Shown piece after piece: positions 35,957 through 47,489 of a stretch of 64,000 nt of DNA (position 1 is the stretch's first letter; each line of letters starts with the position of its first letter). Origin of the DNA: Struthio camelus (taxonomy: Eukaryota; Chordata; Aves; Struthioniformes; Struthionidae); NCBI RefSeq assembly GCF_040807025.1, contig NC_090964.1, forward strand, positions 8,022,214 through 8,086,213, given 5' to 3'. Below the pieces are notes generated by a model. The model worked only from the letters and a program-made list of their open reading frames with translations, did no database searches and was not told the origin of the DNA. The translations under genes and the position numbers were made by a program.

Positions 35957-37243
35957 GTGAAACCTGCAAGAGAAGAAACAAGAGGAGAAAAAAAAAAAAA
36001 GAAAAAAGAAAAAAAAGAAAAAAAAGAAAGCATGATGGTGAGGAGGCGTTGGGGGAAGAGGTGCCGGGCTGAGGGCAGCGGCTGGGCGGCGAGGAGACGC
36101 GGGGGCGCTCCGGGAGCGGGACGGCGGCGCGGGGCCTCTTCGCGCCCCGACGGCGATGAGCGCGGGCTGATGGCGGGGATGGAGAGGAAGGAGCGGAGGG
36201 AGGGCAGAGCCGTTGGTCTGCAGCCTGGAGGGCAAACTGCTCAGCCAGGCCCCGGCGTCTCGCCCAGGGGCATCCCGGGGTGCCCAGCGCGGTCCGGCCG
36301 GGCGGCAGCACTGGCGGCCCCGGCCCCGGGCTGGAGGGTTTTGCAGCGGGCTGGAGGCTGTCGACGGTTGTGCTGCACCCCAGGGACCCCGCGCCGGCTG
36401 GCCGGGCTGCAGCGGGGAGGGGAGCCCGGCAGGACGCCCGCTGCGAGGAACCCGGCCCCCCCCGGCCCCGGCGGCTATTTTGGGACCGGCCGGTGCTGGC
36501 GGCGGTGCGGTGAGCCGCGCACGGCCTCTCCCCGCCGGGGCTGCTGCTGCTGCGCTATTTTTACCCTCCCTGCACTTTCGCTCTGAGCAGCATCCCGGGA
36601 GGGAGGGAGCTGGGTGGCCGGGGGGCTGCAGGGACCGTGCAGGTGTCCCGCGCCCTGCCGTGGCCGCCGGCATCGTGGCCGGCGCTGCCGGCTCCAGCGA
36701 GCCCGGGTACCCCCAGCGGGGCGCTGCCGTGCCGCGGAGCCCCGGGGAGCTGCATCGCCGTCCCGCCGGCTGCAGGCTGCGGCCGCTGCACGGCTCCTGC
36801 CCCCGGCGCAGGCTGCCAGGGGCACGGGGCCCTCCTGCCTTTCCCTGCGGGACGTCCCGCCGGGTGCCTGCAGCCAGGCGGCTCCTCCGGCGGGGCCGGG
36901 AGAGGAGGGAGCGTGCCGAAACGGCGCGGCAGAGCCTGGGGTCCTTGCGCCGAGACGTCGCCTCTGCTCTGGCTTTTGGAGATGCAGCCGAGCCCTGCTG
37001 CCGGGGCGTCCCCCCCCACCCCACCCCGGCCCCCCGCTGCTCTGGCCCCGCGGGGAGGGAGATGGTTCGGGCACGGGGTGTCTCGCTGGGTCCTGCTCCC
37101 GCTCCCCTGCCCCGCTCGGCAGCGGGCGCTGCCAGCACGGCGGGTGCCCGTCGCCCCGGCCCGGGGAGAGCGGCGGCTTCTCCTGCCAGCTGCCTCCACG
37201 TCCCTGGCCCCCTCCCCGCGCCCGCCCCGCTCGCCGGACTTAC

Positions 37244-37313
37244 TTTCGAAATCCAGGAAAAAATGAGGACAGTTTTCTAAATCTTTGCCCAATACCTTTA
37301 TCAGGTTGCCCAT
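37244..37313 (-). other. Alternative first coding exon, CYRIA-like
   Basis: Seventy bases encode MGNLIKVLGKDLENCPH and the FFLDFE block, close to the human CYRIA amino terminus. It has a CTCGCTCAG acceptor 11 bases before the ATG and a GTAAGT donor, again in phase 1. Splicing it to exon 35233 gives a 323-residue isoform, the length of CYRIA. Joining both alternative exons together would shift the frame before the second ATG, so the two are expected to be mutually exclusive. Confidence 0.9.
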
Positions 37314-37936
37314 GGCCAGCAGACCTGAGCGAGAGAAACAAAAGTGTGGACCAGCATCGGCGGGGCCGGCCGGCCACCCCGGCCCCCACTGCGTCCCACC
37401 GCCATCACCGCCGCCGCCAGCACTCACCCGCGGCCGCCCCGCTCCGCTCCGGGGGTGCGAGGTCCCGCCGGCGCCCCGGCCCCCCGGGCACCCACAGCCT
37501 CCCGTCCCGCGCGGGCGCCCGTCGGCCCGTCCGCCTGCCGCTGGCGGGCGCGCGTGCGTGCGTGCAGAAACGGGGCCGCTCGCCCCGGCCCTTCTGCCTT
37601 TGCTATTTTCGAGGTGGGGAGGGAAGCGGGGAGAGGGTTTCGGAGCATCGTGCTTCCTGTGGGCGCCGCATGGCCTCCACCAAGGCGGCCCCGGTGCTTG
37701 CGGGGCCCTGCCGCCCCGTCCCCCCCCGCCCTCCGCTCGCCCACCCAGCCGGTGGGGACGTGCTGGGGGGGGAGCTCCCCTATAGCCTCCATATAGCCTA
37801 TAGCTCCCCTGTAGCCCCCATCGCCTGCCCTAAACGGGGCTGTGCACGTGCCCTGGGTGACGGGGTCCCGGCCGCCCGCGGTTTCTGCCCCGCGCGCTCG
37901 CGTTGGGCGCCCCGGCCCCCCGCCGGGGGTCTTTAC

Positions 37937-38014
37937 CTTGGCGTCCGGCGCGACGGCTCCGGCGGCAGCAGGGGCTGGGGAAGGCTCGTAAATCACTTCA
38001 TCGGCCGCGGGAAC
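37937..38014 (-). other. Unassigned candidate exon (5' exon of the CYRI gene or part of another gene)
   Basis: A 78-base segment is bounded on the minus strand by CCCGCAG and by a GTAAAG donor. It is open in one frame only, reading VPAADEVIYEPSPAP followed by an alanine-rich end and PDAK, with phase 0 at both ends. Fusing this frame to either CYRI first exon would not be in frame, so in a CYRI transcript it would be 5' untranslated. A possible upstream partner ending at 38235 (…EIIEANK then GTGAAC) is also phase 0. No family was recognised. Confidence 0.3.
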
Positions 38015-38235
38015 CTGCGGGTGGGAGGGCGACAGCGTCAGGCCGGCCGGAGCCGGGACCGAAACGGCTCCGAGGGACCCCCCAAGAGGGCCCCACTGGG
38101 TGCCCCTCCGACGGGGACCCGCGCGAGGGTCGCCAGGCTTTGGGGCGCACTTGGGGGCGAGCCTGCCCCAGCCCCGGCTGCTGCCCGGCCCCGCTCGGCG
38201 CGGCGCTGCCTGCAGGGTCTCCGCGCGGGTTCACC

Positions 38236-41200
38236 TTATTCGCCTCTATTATTTCCTGCTGCCAGCCGCCGGTGGCTCTCGGAGGCCGTGGGCGCTGTGG
38301 GCCCGGACGCAAACGCAGCCCTCGGGCCGGTGCAAGCTGCCTTCCCCACCGCGGGGGTCTGCAGCTGCATGTCACAGCTGTGCTGAGCGGCCAGCCAAAC
38401 CCGAGAGCTAAAGGCCGCGGTGGGGCTGGTGCAGCGGGTACGGCCCCGTGGGGGGAGCCGGCTCCCTCCTTGCTCTGTGCAGCCCCCCGGGGAGCTTTCC
38501 CCCTCCTAGACCCAGTGAGGGGGCCGGTCCCAGCGCAGGATGTGGCCCGGCGGTGCCAGGGTAAATCGCTGCAGGAGCTGGGGCATGGGGAGCGGATGGG
38601 GGCTCCTGGGCCCGCGGGGGGCTGCGGCGGGCCAGGGCCACACTTTCCCATAGAGGCCAGCAGGAAAGAGCCCTGGGATTTGGCAGACTGTAATTAAGCG
38701 CCTGGGTTTAATTAACACAGCTGGGGAGTAGAGAGGCAGAGCTCTCCCCCGCTCAGCGGTGGATGCCCGGGCACGGTCGCCTCCTCCCTGGGGATGCGGC
38801 GGCCCCCGACCTGCCTGCTCCCGCAACAGCCCTTCGGCCCCAGCCCCCCGGATGGCTCTGCCCCCTCCTCCTCCTCCTCCTCGGCCAGCTGCGCTGTGGC
38901 TCGCTGCTGGGGATGGGGCTGTGGACCCCCGTGGGACCTTCCTGAGGGGAGAGGAGCCGGATCCAGGCGCTGGCTCCTCCTTGGAGAGATGAGAGGGAAA
39001 CCTGGTTCCCTGCTGGGAACCTCGTGCTCCTGGGGGGATTAGATGACACCTCGATGAAAGCTTTCCGAGGAATTATTCCGGGAGGAGCTGGCCTGGGGAG
39101 ACAGCTCCTGTCTCTCCCTGCGGTCGCGTAACGAACTGACGCAGCCAGCCCCGATCTCCGCAAATTCCTCGCTGCAGCCCTGATGGGGAGAGTAACACCC
39201 GGCGCTGGCGGCTGCTGGCGAGGATTTGCTGTCGCTGGCCGACAATAACGGCCCCGGATGCTCCGCAGGGTGGCAGGGCGCAGGCGTCTCGCCGGGTGCC
39301 CAGGACGGCGCCGTGCGAGCCGGGGAGCTCGGAGGCTGGTGCAGGCGGTGCTGGCGCTGGCTTTGCTGCCCCTGCCCTGCTCCTTGTGTGTGTGTGGGGG
39401 GTCTTGCTGGAGCATCACCTGGGTTGCTCTTAGCCAGCCGTGCTATTGCCCTGCTAGGTGACCACAGACAGCTCCCTGCCTCAGTTTCCCCATGTGCCAC
39501 CTGATGCTCATGCCCCACGGCAGGGTGTAAAGACCCCCCAGGCTCTCCTGCTGTGCTGACTCCCGGTTTGTCCTGTCTGGTGGCCGAGGTGCCTTACAGG
39601 GGTTTTGGGGTGCCGTGGCGCGGGGAGGTGCCGGCTGCAGTGCTTGGGGCTGCTCGGGTGGGTGGCCAGGTGGGGAGACTCGCACCCGCTCTGCTCAGGC
39701 ATTTGCATAAATTATGTTATCGGTGTGCAGGTGTCTTCCTCGCACCCGCATGGAGACTGTCCTTGACGGGAGAGAGCAGTGGCTTAGGGCTGGGATTTGT
39801 CACCGCTAAACTCTGCAGCACTGGTGCCAGGAGTTGGGGGGCGGGACAGACTGGTCCCCTGGTCCCCACCACCAGGATGCCCCACCTGGAGTCGGAGCTG
39901 CAGCAGAGGCTGGGCCGTGGTGCTGGGGAGGAGGACAGGGATCTCCCAGTTTGCCCCACGGCCACGCTGTGCCTGTCGGTGGGAATGGGGAAGCAGGACC
40001 CAGCACCAGGTCTGGGCCGGGGATGCTCCCAGCAGCTGCGTGTCAACATCAGCGATGTGGTCTCCTGGCCACCCCACTGTCCCTGTGCCCTTGGGTGGCC
40101 CTGATGGGTTTGGGGGAGCAGCAGTGTGCCTGGGGCTGGGACAGCTCTTGCAAAGAGCCAAGTGCCGTGTGAACGCCAGGTCTCGGGGCATGGCTCTGCT
40201 TGGGGATTTAGCGCCCGACTTGTGCGGTTTCCCAGGGCACCTGGGCACCTACGTCCCTCGCAGCCCTGGGCCTTGCTCGTGGCCCTGGCAGAGCAGCCAA
40301 TTCCCGCACAGCCCCCCTTGGCATTGGCGGGGACAGTGCTGACCCATGGGCAGCTCTGCCCTGGGTGCAGGGTGCAGGACAGATTCCCTCGCCGCTGTGG
40401 GCTGCCCATTTCCCCGAGGCCGAGGGATGTCCTGGGGTGGCTGGGACTGTAGGGCTGCTCTCCTGGAGGGGTGCTCAGCTAGGAGAGGGTTTCCCAGGCA
40501 GGTGCATGGTCCTTGAGGCATCTGAAAGGGTTAAGGGCTGCGTCTGCTCCGGGATGTCTGCTTCCTGGGTCAGCTCTCCTCCGAGAGGTGCTTGGGAACA
40601 CCTCGGAGAGAGGCAGGCACGGCAGAGCCAGCACACCGTCCTTCCAGCAGTGGAGGAAGATCCAGCACAGTAATTACCCACTACTACCTTGCTTTGCCAC
40701 TCGCTTGAGGACAGTAGGGTGGCACCTGAGGGATGCAGCATGGCGAAAGGCAATGCCCCCTCCATCCAGCCCACTGCTCACCCAGGACCCTGGCACTGCA
40801 GGTTTTCACCCATGCCTAGCGTGGGCATGGAGCAAGGGACCCCTGTGAAGGGGAGCTGGGGGCAGCAGGTCCCCTCCCAGCAACACTGGAGGTGGCCTCA
40901 GGTTTTGGGGTGTCCTGGGCCTCCCCATGCCCAGCCCTCCTCCGGCACCTGCACTCCTCTCCCAGCTCTGCTGGCGTCTCCCAGCTCTTTGCCCCAAGCA
41001 GCCAGTGCTGGACGGACCCCGTGGCGGTGCTGCTCTCCATAGACATGTCCTGGCCAGTGAGGGGAGACCTCCCTCCTGCTCCAGGCAGGACCTGATCCTG
41101 CACTCCCAGGAGCACCGTTCCTGCACAGGGCCAGGCCAGCGATGCTCTGCCTGGCCTCATAGGAGGGGGCAGAAATGCCCCAGGATGAGGCCACGGGTGC

Positions 41201-42042
41201 TCTCCCCTGGGGTGGTTTTGGGGCTGTGCCTGCTTGCTGCTGCTGCAGCATCCCTTTGCAGCTGAGCATCTCCGGCCCAGTGCGGCGTCCCTGGGACCGG
41301 GGGGGGGGGCTCTGCCTACCCCTTCCCCCGTGCCCGCGGGGTGCCGGGGTGGCCCCGGGAGCCTCTCCTGCCCCCGGGCCGGGCTGCACCGGCACCACCG
41401 CAGCCACTTGAAGGTGGTGGAAGCTGCGGGAGGGATGCGCTGTAGGATGGTTGGTTTTTCCTAGGAGGGGGGAGGGCGTTATCCCGGGAATCAGGTCGCC
41501 GCGGCCCTCTTGGCGCTGCCCCAGGACGGGCTGGCACCGCTGCCACCCCAGGGAGAGCTGGAGCTCTTCGGGACCACCAGCTCCCCCAGCATGTGGCGAC
41601 CTCCCTGGTTCGGCGGAGGTGGGAAGCCTCCCACAGCCGGGGGGCAGAGCCCCCCTCCCCGTGCCCTTCACCGCGGCCGCGGGGCAGGGGAGCTCGGCTG
41701 CGGCTGCGGCTGCGGGCGGGCGCGTTTACCGCAGGGCTGCGCGGCAGCGAGCGCCGCAGCCCCCGGCGCGCCGAGCCCGGACCCACCCAGGCGCCTAGGG
41801 GCACCGCTACCGCGGGGCTGCGGCGTCTCCCGGGAGGGGGGGGGGGGCTCCCCGCACCCCAGCCACCCCCATGCCGGGGTCACCCAGGAAAAGGCGGGTG
41901 CGGAGCCAGCTAGGTTTTTTCCCACCCCCCCTCCCCACCCACCCTCAAAACCCCTTCTCCTCCCCACCCCGGCTGCGGCGCCCCCGCTGCCCCCCCCAGC
42001 CGCTGTCCGCCCCCCCCGCGCCCATCCCCGCCGGGGCTCACC
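38236..42042 (-). other. Probable 5' intron of the CYRI-family gene
   Basis: No coding exon was recognised. An AT-rich patch at 38685-38720 carries paired TAATTAA-type homeodomain cores (TGTAATTAAGCG and TTTAATTAACAC), and the complement of the TGGGGAAACTGAGGCA core occurs at 39478-39492. The assignment to an intron depends on the CpG-island promoter proposed at 42.0-42.3 kb. Confidence 0.4.
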
Positions 42043-42260
42043 GTGGCGGCGGCGGCGGCGGCACCGTCTCGCTGCGGCTGCTCCGGCGCGGGGGGCGTCT
42101 GCGAAGGGCCGCCCCGCGCGTGCGAGCCGCGCCGCCGCCGCCGCCGCCGCCGAGCGCCCCCCCGGCCCGGCCCGGCCCGGCCCGGCCGCCCCCCCCCGCC
42201 GCCGCCACCGTGACGTCTCGGCGGCGAGGGAGCCGCTTAACCCGCTCGGCGCCGACCGCG
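42043..42260 (-). promoter_or_regulatory. Putative CpG-island promoter and first noncoding exon of the CYRI-family gene
   Basis: Extremely CpG-rich DNA contains a (CCG)n run (about 42129-42152), a (CCCGG)n run (about 42160-42186) and a CRE-like TGACGTC at 42211-42217. On the minus strand a good donor, CACG then GTGAGCC, lies at 42042/42041. This would end a noncoding first exon for the downstream minus-strand gene. No transcript evidence is available. Confidence 0.45.
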
Positions 42261-45200
42261 GGTGCTCGGCGCTGCGGGCCGGGCGGGTGCCCCGGCTCAG
42301 CCCCCGGCGCTCGCTGCCCCAGCGCCGCGCTGGGTGGTTTGAGGTCCCGGTTCTTGTGCGAACCCCTGGACGGCGTCGCCTCCCTGCCCCGGGGGGGCCC
42401 GCTGCGCCGGAGGGGGCCGCCGCCGCAGCCAGCGGGTGCTGCCGGGGGAGGCCAGGGGCCCCCGGGGCTCCCGTTCCCTGGGCCCTGGCTGGCACCGGCT
42501 CCTCTCCCACATCTGGGGAGTGCTCCCCGCATGTGATGGGGCTCATCTGCCACATCTGGCAGGGGTGCTCGCTCACATCTGGCAGGGAAGCCCTGCAGCT
42601 CCGCTGGCCGTGGTCCGGCCCCGGCACCCGCTGCGGGACAGCTCGCCACCACGGGAGCCCGTGCTTTGGGTGGGAAGCGCTGTCCGTGCTCCACTTGACT
42701 CTGCACCCTGGTGCCAGTGCAGGTGCAGGGCACTTCTCCGCTTCCTGCCGGGGTGACGCCACTCTGCCTGGGGAGCAGGAGGGCCAGCCGGGAAATGGAG
42801 TATTTCTGCTTTTCCAACTTGTGCCTCCTTTACCCAGCCCAGTGCTGAGCATGGCGGGAGGGATGGCGAAAGGTAACCCCCCCAGCGTCACGGTCATCGG
42901 TGTCCAGGCCCCACTCACCCAGCCTGTCCCAGTGTCTACCAAGGATGGAGCACGCACACATGCAAGTCCCGCTGCCTCTGGGGCCATGTTCTGGTGCGGG
43001 AAGCGGCCGGGGTGAGTTTGGTTAACCCTGAACCTGCACCAGGCTGGAGATACCCCGGATATGTGGGGAGGCTGGGATGAGGGTGCAGGGAGAAGGCTGC
43101 ACCCCACGGTACCAGTGCAGTGTCTCTGTGCGGGTACCCAGAGCAGGACCTGGGAGGCAGTGGCTGTGCAGGGAGATTTGGCAAGGCCATGGCACGTTCG
43201 CCATGCTCCCAACTCCCAAAGCACTCACCAGGCTTTGCTTTGCCTTCCCAGGATTGCAGGTGATGCCAAGGACAGGCAATGGGTGGGATGTGGCTGGGAG
43301 GGTGACGCCTCCAGCCTTCTGTGGTTTTGCTGGAGGGGCTGGGGCCATCAGGACTGGGCAAGGAGCTGTGGTGGAGCAGCAGGGCCAGGCGCAGCGTGGG
43401 GACGCGGGTGGACATCCTATGGCCGTGGCTAAGGAATGAGCTATGGGCAGGGCGGACGCTCCTGGTGCTCTGGGGACATGTCTGGGCTGGGGTCCCCTCC
43501 CAGCTCTCGCTCCGGACTCAGCTCCCAGCTGCTTGGGGCCATTTCCCCCTGGGACAACAACCCACTGTGGGTCTTCCCAAGAGGAGCACGGGGGTGACTG
43601 GAGATGCTTCTCTACCTCTCTAGCTCTCTGCAGACCTGCTGTCTGTCCATCCCTGCAGCAACAAGCCACCAGGGTTGTGACACCTCAGGGTTCAAACAGA
43701 AGAGGACCAAGAGAAACCCCTGTGTCCAGAGCGCTGCCAGATCGGCTGCTCCCAGGTGTGTGAGTGTCCTGGTCATGGGTGGCTTTAGGTTGCAGCTGCC
43801 CTCCCTTGAGTGACCCTGCAACTGGCCAAGTAGGAAGCAAGCAAGCAAGAGCGAAAGCTGGGTTTCGATCTGAAATTCTGCAAGCTGCAGCTCAGCCCCA
43901 AACCCTGGGTCCCCTCCAGATACACGCTCCCCGAGACGTGCTGCCACGCGTCCCGTGCCCAGCGCAGATCCCCCAGCACGGCCAGGGCACATCGGGGCTG
44001 GGGCTGTCGCCGAGGGCCAGCCTGGCTCCAGCGCCCTCACCCATTCCCAGCTCGCCACCTCCTTTCCCAGCCGTGTCTCGAAGGACGGCTCTGGGTGCTT
44101 GGGTGGCGTAACGCGAAGGGGAGGGTTGTCTAGGGAGGCTGGGGGCGAGCAGCAGTGGTTCAATGTTTCCTGGTGCTCTGAGCATCTCAAAGAGCTATTT
44201 ATAGCTGGCAATTAGTGCAAACGCCTTCCCCGGGGTGGGAGAGGAGAGACCAGGCTCGCTCTCCTTTGCCGGCTCTGCCAATGGCTTCCTGGCCGCGCGA
44301 AGGCGATGCAGCAAGGCGGCGGCGGGAGCGCCCGTGCGCGGCCCCGCAGCGAAGCAGTGCTCCCACAGGGAGTCTCGGGCGGCTCATATGGGGCATGTTC
44401 CTTAAACAGGGGGGCTTCCTGGCACTGGGGCCCCGGGCTGGGGCCCACGCCTTTGGGGAGCTCCTGGCCGAGCTGGGGGAGCCGCGCTGCCGGGTCCCCG
44501 GCCCCCCTGCCTGGGCACAGCCCCCCGAGACATGCTGGTGCAGCCTGTAGCCGCTGGGGGAAGCTGCAGCCCTTTGCATTAAGCAGCGTCACCGGAGAAG
44601 CTGTTTTTTAGGAACCCAGCAAGGCCCTGGCAGCTCTGCACCCCGGGAGCACGGAGCAGGAGCAATGCCGCAGCGGGAGCGGGCAGCAAAGCGGCTCCGT
44701 GCTCCAGCGATGATTGCAAAGGTGATGCCCCCCGGGGACAGCCTGGCCCAGGGCACACCGGAGCCTGGCATCTGCCCTTGCCCCAGGGTGCCCCCGTCGC
44801 ATGCTCGGCCTGGCGCTCCCCTGCCTCTTCCAGCTGCCCTTGGGCTCCTTGGACGCACCTGGTTCCATGAGCTGAGCTGTGACGGTCTCAGCCCCTGCTG
44901 GCTGCATGGCAGCCGGGGTGACCGAGCGAGGTCCAGGGCCTGCAGGTGCTGCTCTCAAACTCCTCCCTGGAGCTTGTGCCGGCCCCGCTGAGCGCATTGG
45001 GTTTCGGCAGGCTTTGCGATGCCCTGCCTTAAATCTACTGCTACTGGGTCATGTCTGCTGACACGGAGGGGGAATTTGGTCTTTATAAGAGTGTTAACTG
45101 CCTCCCTGGGAAGGCAGAGGTTAAGCCGCCCACCCCAGCTCTGGGCTGCCACGGAGCTGCAGGGCCTTGGTGAGCGGCCGAGGGCACGCGGTGCTCAGCA

Positions 45201-47235
45201 TCACAGCCCCAAGCCTGCTCCTCCAGCACGGGACCATCCCCGGCTTTGCTGTGCCGCCCTGTTGAAAGACGTAAGGAAACGTGCCAGCATCGTGCTTGCA
45301 AATCCCTGTCCCTGCAGGGCCGTTCGTCGGCTCCCACTGGCTGCTGCTTCATGGAGCACCGGGGGCAAAGGCCATGCAGTTTTGCCTTAAAACACTCACT
45401 CACTTTATTAATTCATTGCTCCCTGAGATAGAGAAGCACCTTCCTGACAGTAACTCTGTGGCCGTGGCAAAGGCCAGGCCCCCGCTGGATGCAGTCCCCA
45501 GCACAGCACCAGCGAGCAGAGGGCACTGTCTCTGGCCAGGATTTTGCTGCCAGGGTGGTGTTTGCTGCTCCTGCCAGCAGTGCTGGCGTCGGAGTTGGCT
45601 TTCCCATCCTGCCAAACTGGGAAACCCTGTGCCGAAGGCTCCCACGGCTGCAGCTGCCGCCTGGAAGCAGCTGGGAAGCGTCGCCGCGTTTTGCTTCGGT
45701 AACATCACGTCGTTCGATGCTGCAACCAGGGGACCCATCTGGGGACACCGCAGCAGCTCAGGGAAGGCAGCAAAGTTGCGGCTGCATCACCTCCGCCCGC
45801 AAGTGCACGGGGCCTGGCTGCGGGGCTGGGGGCTGCTGCCCAGCACCCCCCCATCCAGCCTGGGCCACGCTGGCCCAGGGAAAGCCCCCGGCGGCAGCTA
45901 CAGCACGGCAGCACCTGGCGCCAGGGCAGCGTGGGGCCCTGCTCCTCGCCAGGCTCTGCTGCTGCTCTGCTTCAATTAAGCCCTCATTAATTTTTCAGTC
46001 CCTCGGAGCATCCTGAGAGAGGCAAGTTTGCAGTGGCACTAATTGATGTCTTCTCTACTTAAGCACGGAATAAATGGCAGAGGATTGCCCAGCACGGAGC
46101 GGGAGGTCTCTTCCCTCTGAGCCCTCAGAGAGGCTCATGGACAGGCTTTGAGGCCAGGCGTCCAGTGCTGGGGAGACCCCAAATCACCCCCGGGGTGAGG
46201 GGCTGCCCTGTGGAGCCCTGGGCAGGGGTTTGGATGACCTGGGAGGCTGTGTCTGGCAGAGGGGGGGGTCCCAGCTCCCTGTCTTGGGGCTGGCGGTGGT
46301 GGGTTCCTGCAGCTGCACTGTGTGTAAAAGGCTGCAAACATTTGTGTCTTTTTATAAACCATCCCACTCTGCTTTGGCCGGGGCAGTTTCTGCAGATTCC
46401 TGCAGCTAGCAGGGAGGCACATACCAATAAAATGTCCTTTCTTCCTCCGGCAGGCGGAGGGGAGGCGATGGGCAGCTGGCTGGGCTGAGGAGCAGCTCCT
46501 TGCAGCAGCCGGCAGCCCCCAAAAAGCCCCTGCCCTGGGGTTTGCCAGAGGGCAGGAGGGTTTGTGAGGCCCCCGGACCGCAGCGGCCCCGTGCCGCCGG
46601 GCAGCGCCTGCCCCAGCCCCGGCTGCATGGGACCTTCCTTCCCGGCCTGCCGGCAGCAGCTGCCATGTGGCTGGTGGCAAACGGCTCGGCGGCGCTGGGA
46701 ATCCGCAGCGCGGCGGGATGGCCAAGGTCACCGGGAAAAGCAGCCGCGGTCGCCATGGAAACGCATAGCATTTGCTTCTGGAAATCAGGGTGGTTTTCTT
46801 CTCCCTTGGCCCCCTGCATCTCAGCTGCGATTCCTCCTTGCAGGAAGCAGCAAGCCCCATCCCTTAGCCCCAAGGTGGGGGCAGCCCCCGGGGCCTTTTG
46901 CTCAGATATTTGGCATGAGGAGGCTGTGCAGCCCCCCCAGCTCCTGCAGCCTAGGACCACATCAGGGGAAGGGAGTTTGGGGTGATCTGGGATCATCTGG
47001 GGCCTCGCTGCCGGGGCCTGGAGCCAGAGCTGGGCAGAGCGAGGGGAGCGCCGAGGAGAAGGAGGAGGCACTACGAAGCAGCTCAGCCCTGCAGCCAGGG
47101 AGATGCACGGAGCCAAGTGCTGGGCAGGGGAAGGAGCTGGGGAACAGAGCGGGAGAGTTTGCCAGGGCTGGCGGGAGGGTAGTCTACGCTGGACAGTCAG
47201 CGCAGCGAAATCCCTGAACCCGTCGTGTTCCTGCT
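42261..47235. other. Intergenic region between CYRI-family gene and HPCAL4
   Basis: No gene was recognised, including no BMP8, OXCT2 or PPIE, which occupy the equivalent human interval. Notable small items are near-repeats of CACATCTGGCAGGG around 42508-42585, a perfect MEF2-type CTATTTATAG at 44195-44204 followed by CAATTAG, and an AT-rich patch with TTAATT cores at 45970-46080. Confidence 0.55.
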
Positions 47236-47488
47236 CCCAGCATCCCACCCCAGCATCCCTCTCCCATTATCTCAGTCCCAGCATCCCTGTCCCACTGTCT
47301 CAGTCCCAGCATCCCCACTCCAGTATCCCCATCCCACTATCCCAGTCCCAGCATCCCCCACCCCAGCATCCCCATCCCACTATCCCAATCCCAGCATCCC
47401 AGTCCCAGCATTCCCACCCCATCATTCCCACCGCAGTATCCCCGTCCCAGCATCCCCGTCCCAGTATCCCACCCCAGTATTCTCCACC
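47236..47488. repeat. Minisatellite of about 14-bp units upstream of HPCAL4
   Basis: About eighteen units related to CCCAGCATCCCCAT (variants with AGTATC, ACTATC and trailing AGT, GT or AC) are arranged head to tail. It ends about 30-60 bases before the CCAAT-containing HPCAL4 promoter. Open frames across it are repeat artefacts. Confidence 0.85.
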
Positions 47489-47489
47489 G

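Noticed and set aside
35837-37138. 433-codon minus-strand open frame containing MGNLLKVLT
   Set aside because: Only its last 24 codons are the real alternative first exon; the rest is intron read-through.
42851-43015. ATGGCGGGAGGGATGGCGAAAG followed by GTAACC as a first exon
   Set aside because: The short peptide has no family match and no partner exon was found.
41510-43224. About 500-codon open frames on both strands
   Set aside because: They coincide with the CpG island and show only GC-driven composition.
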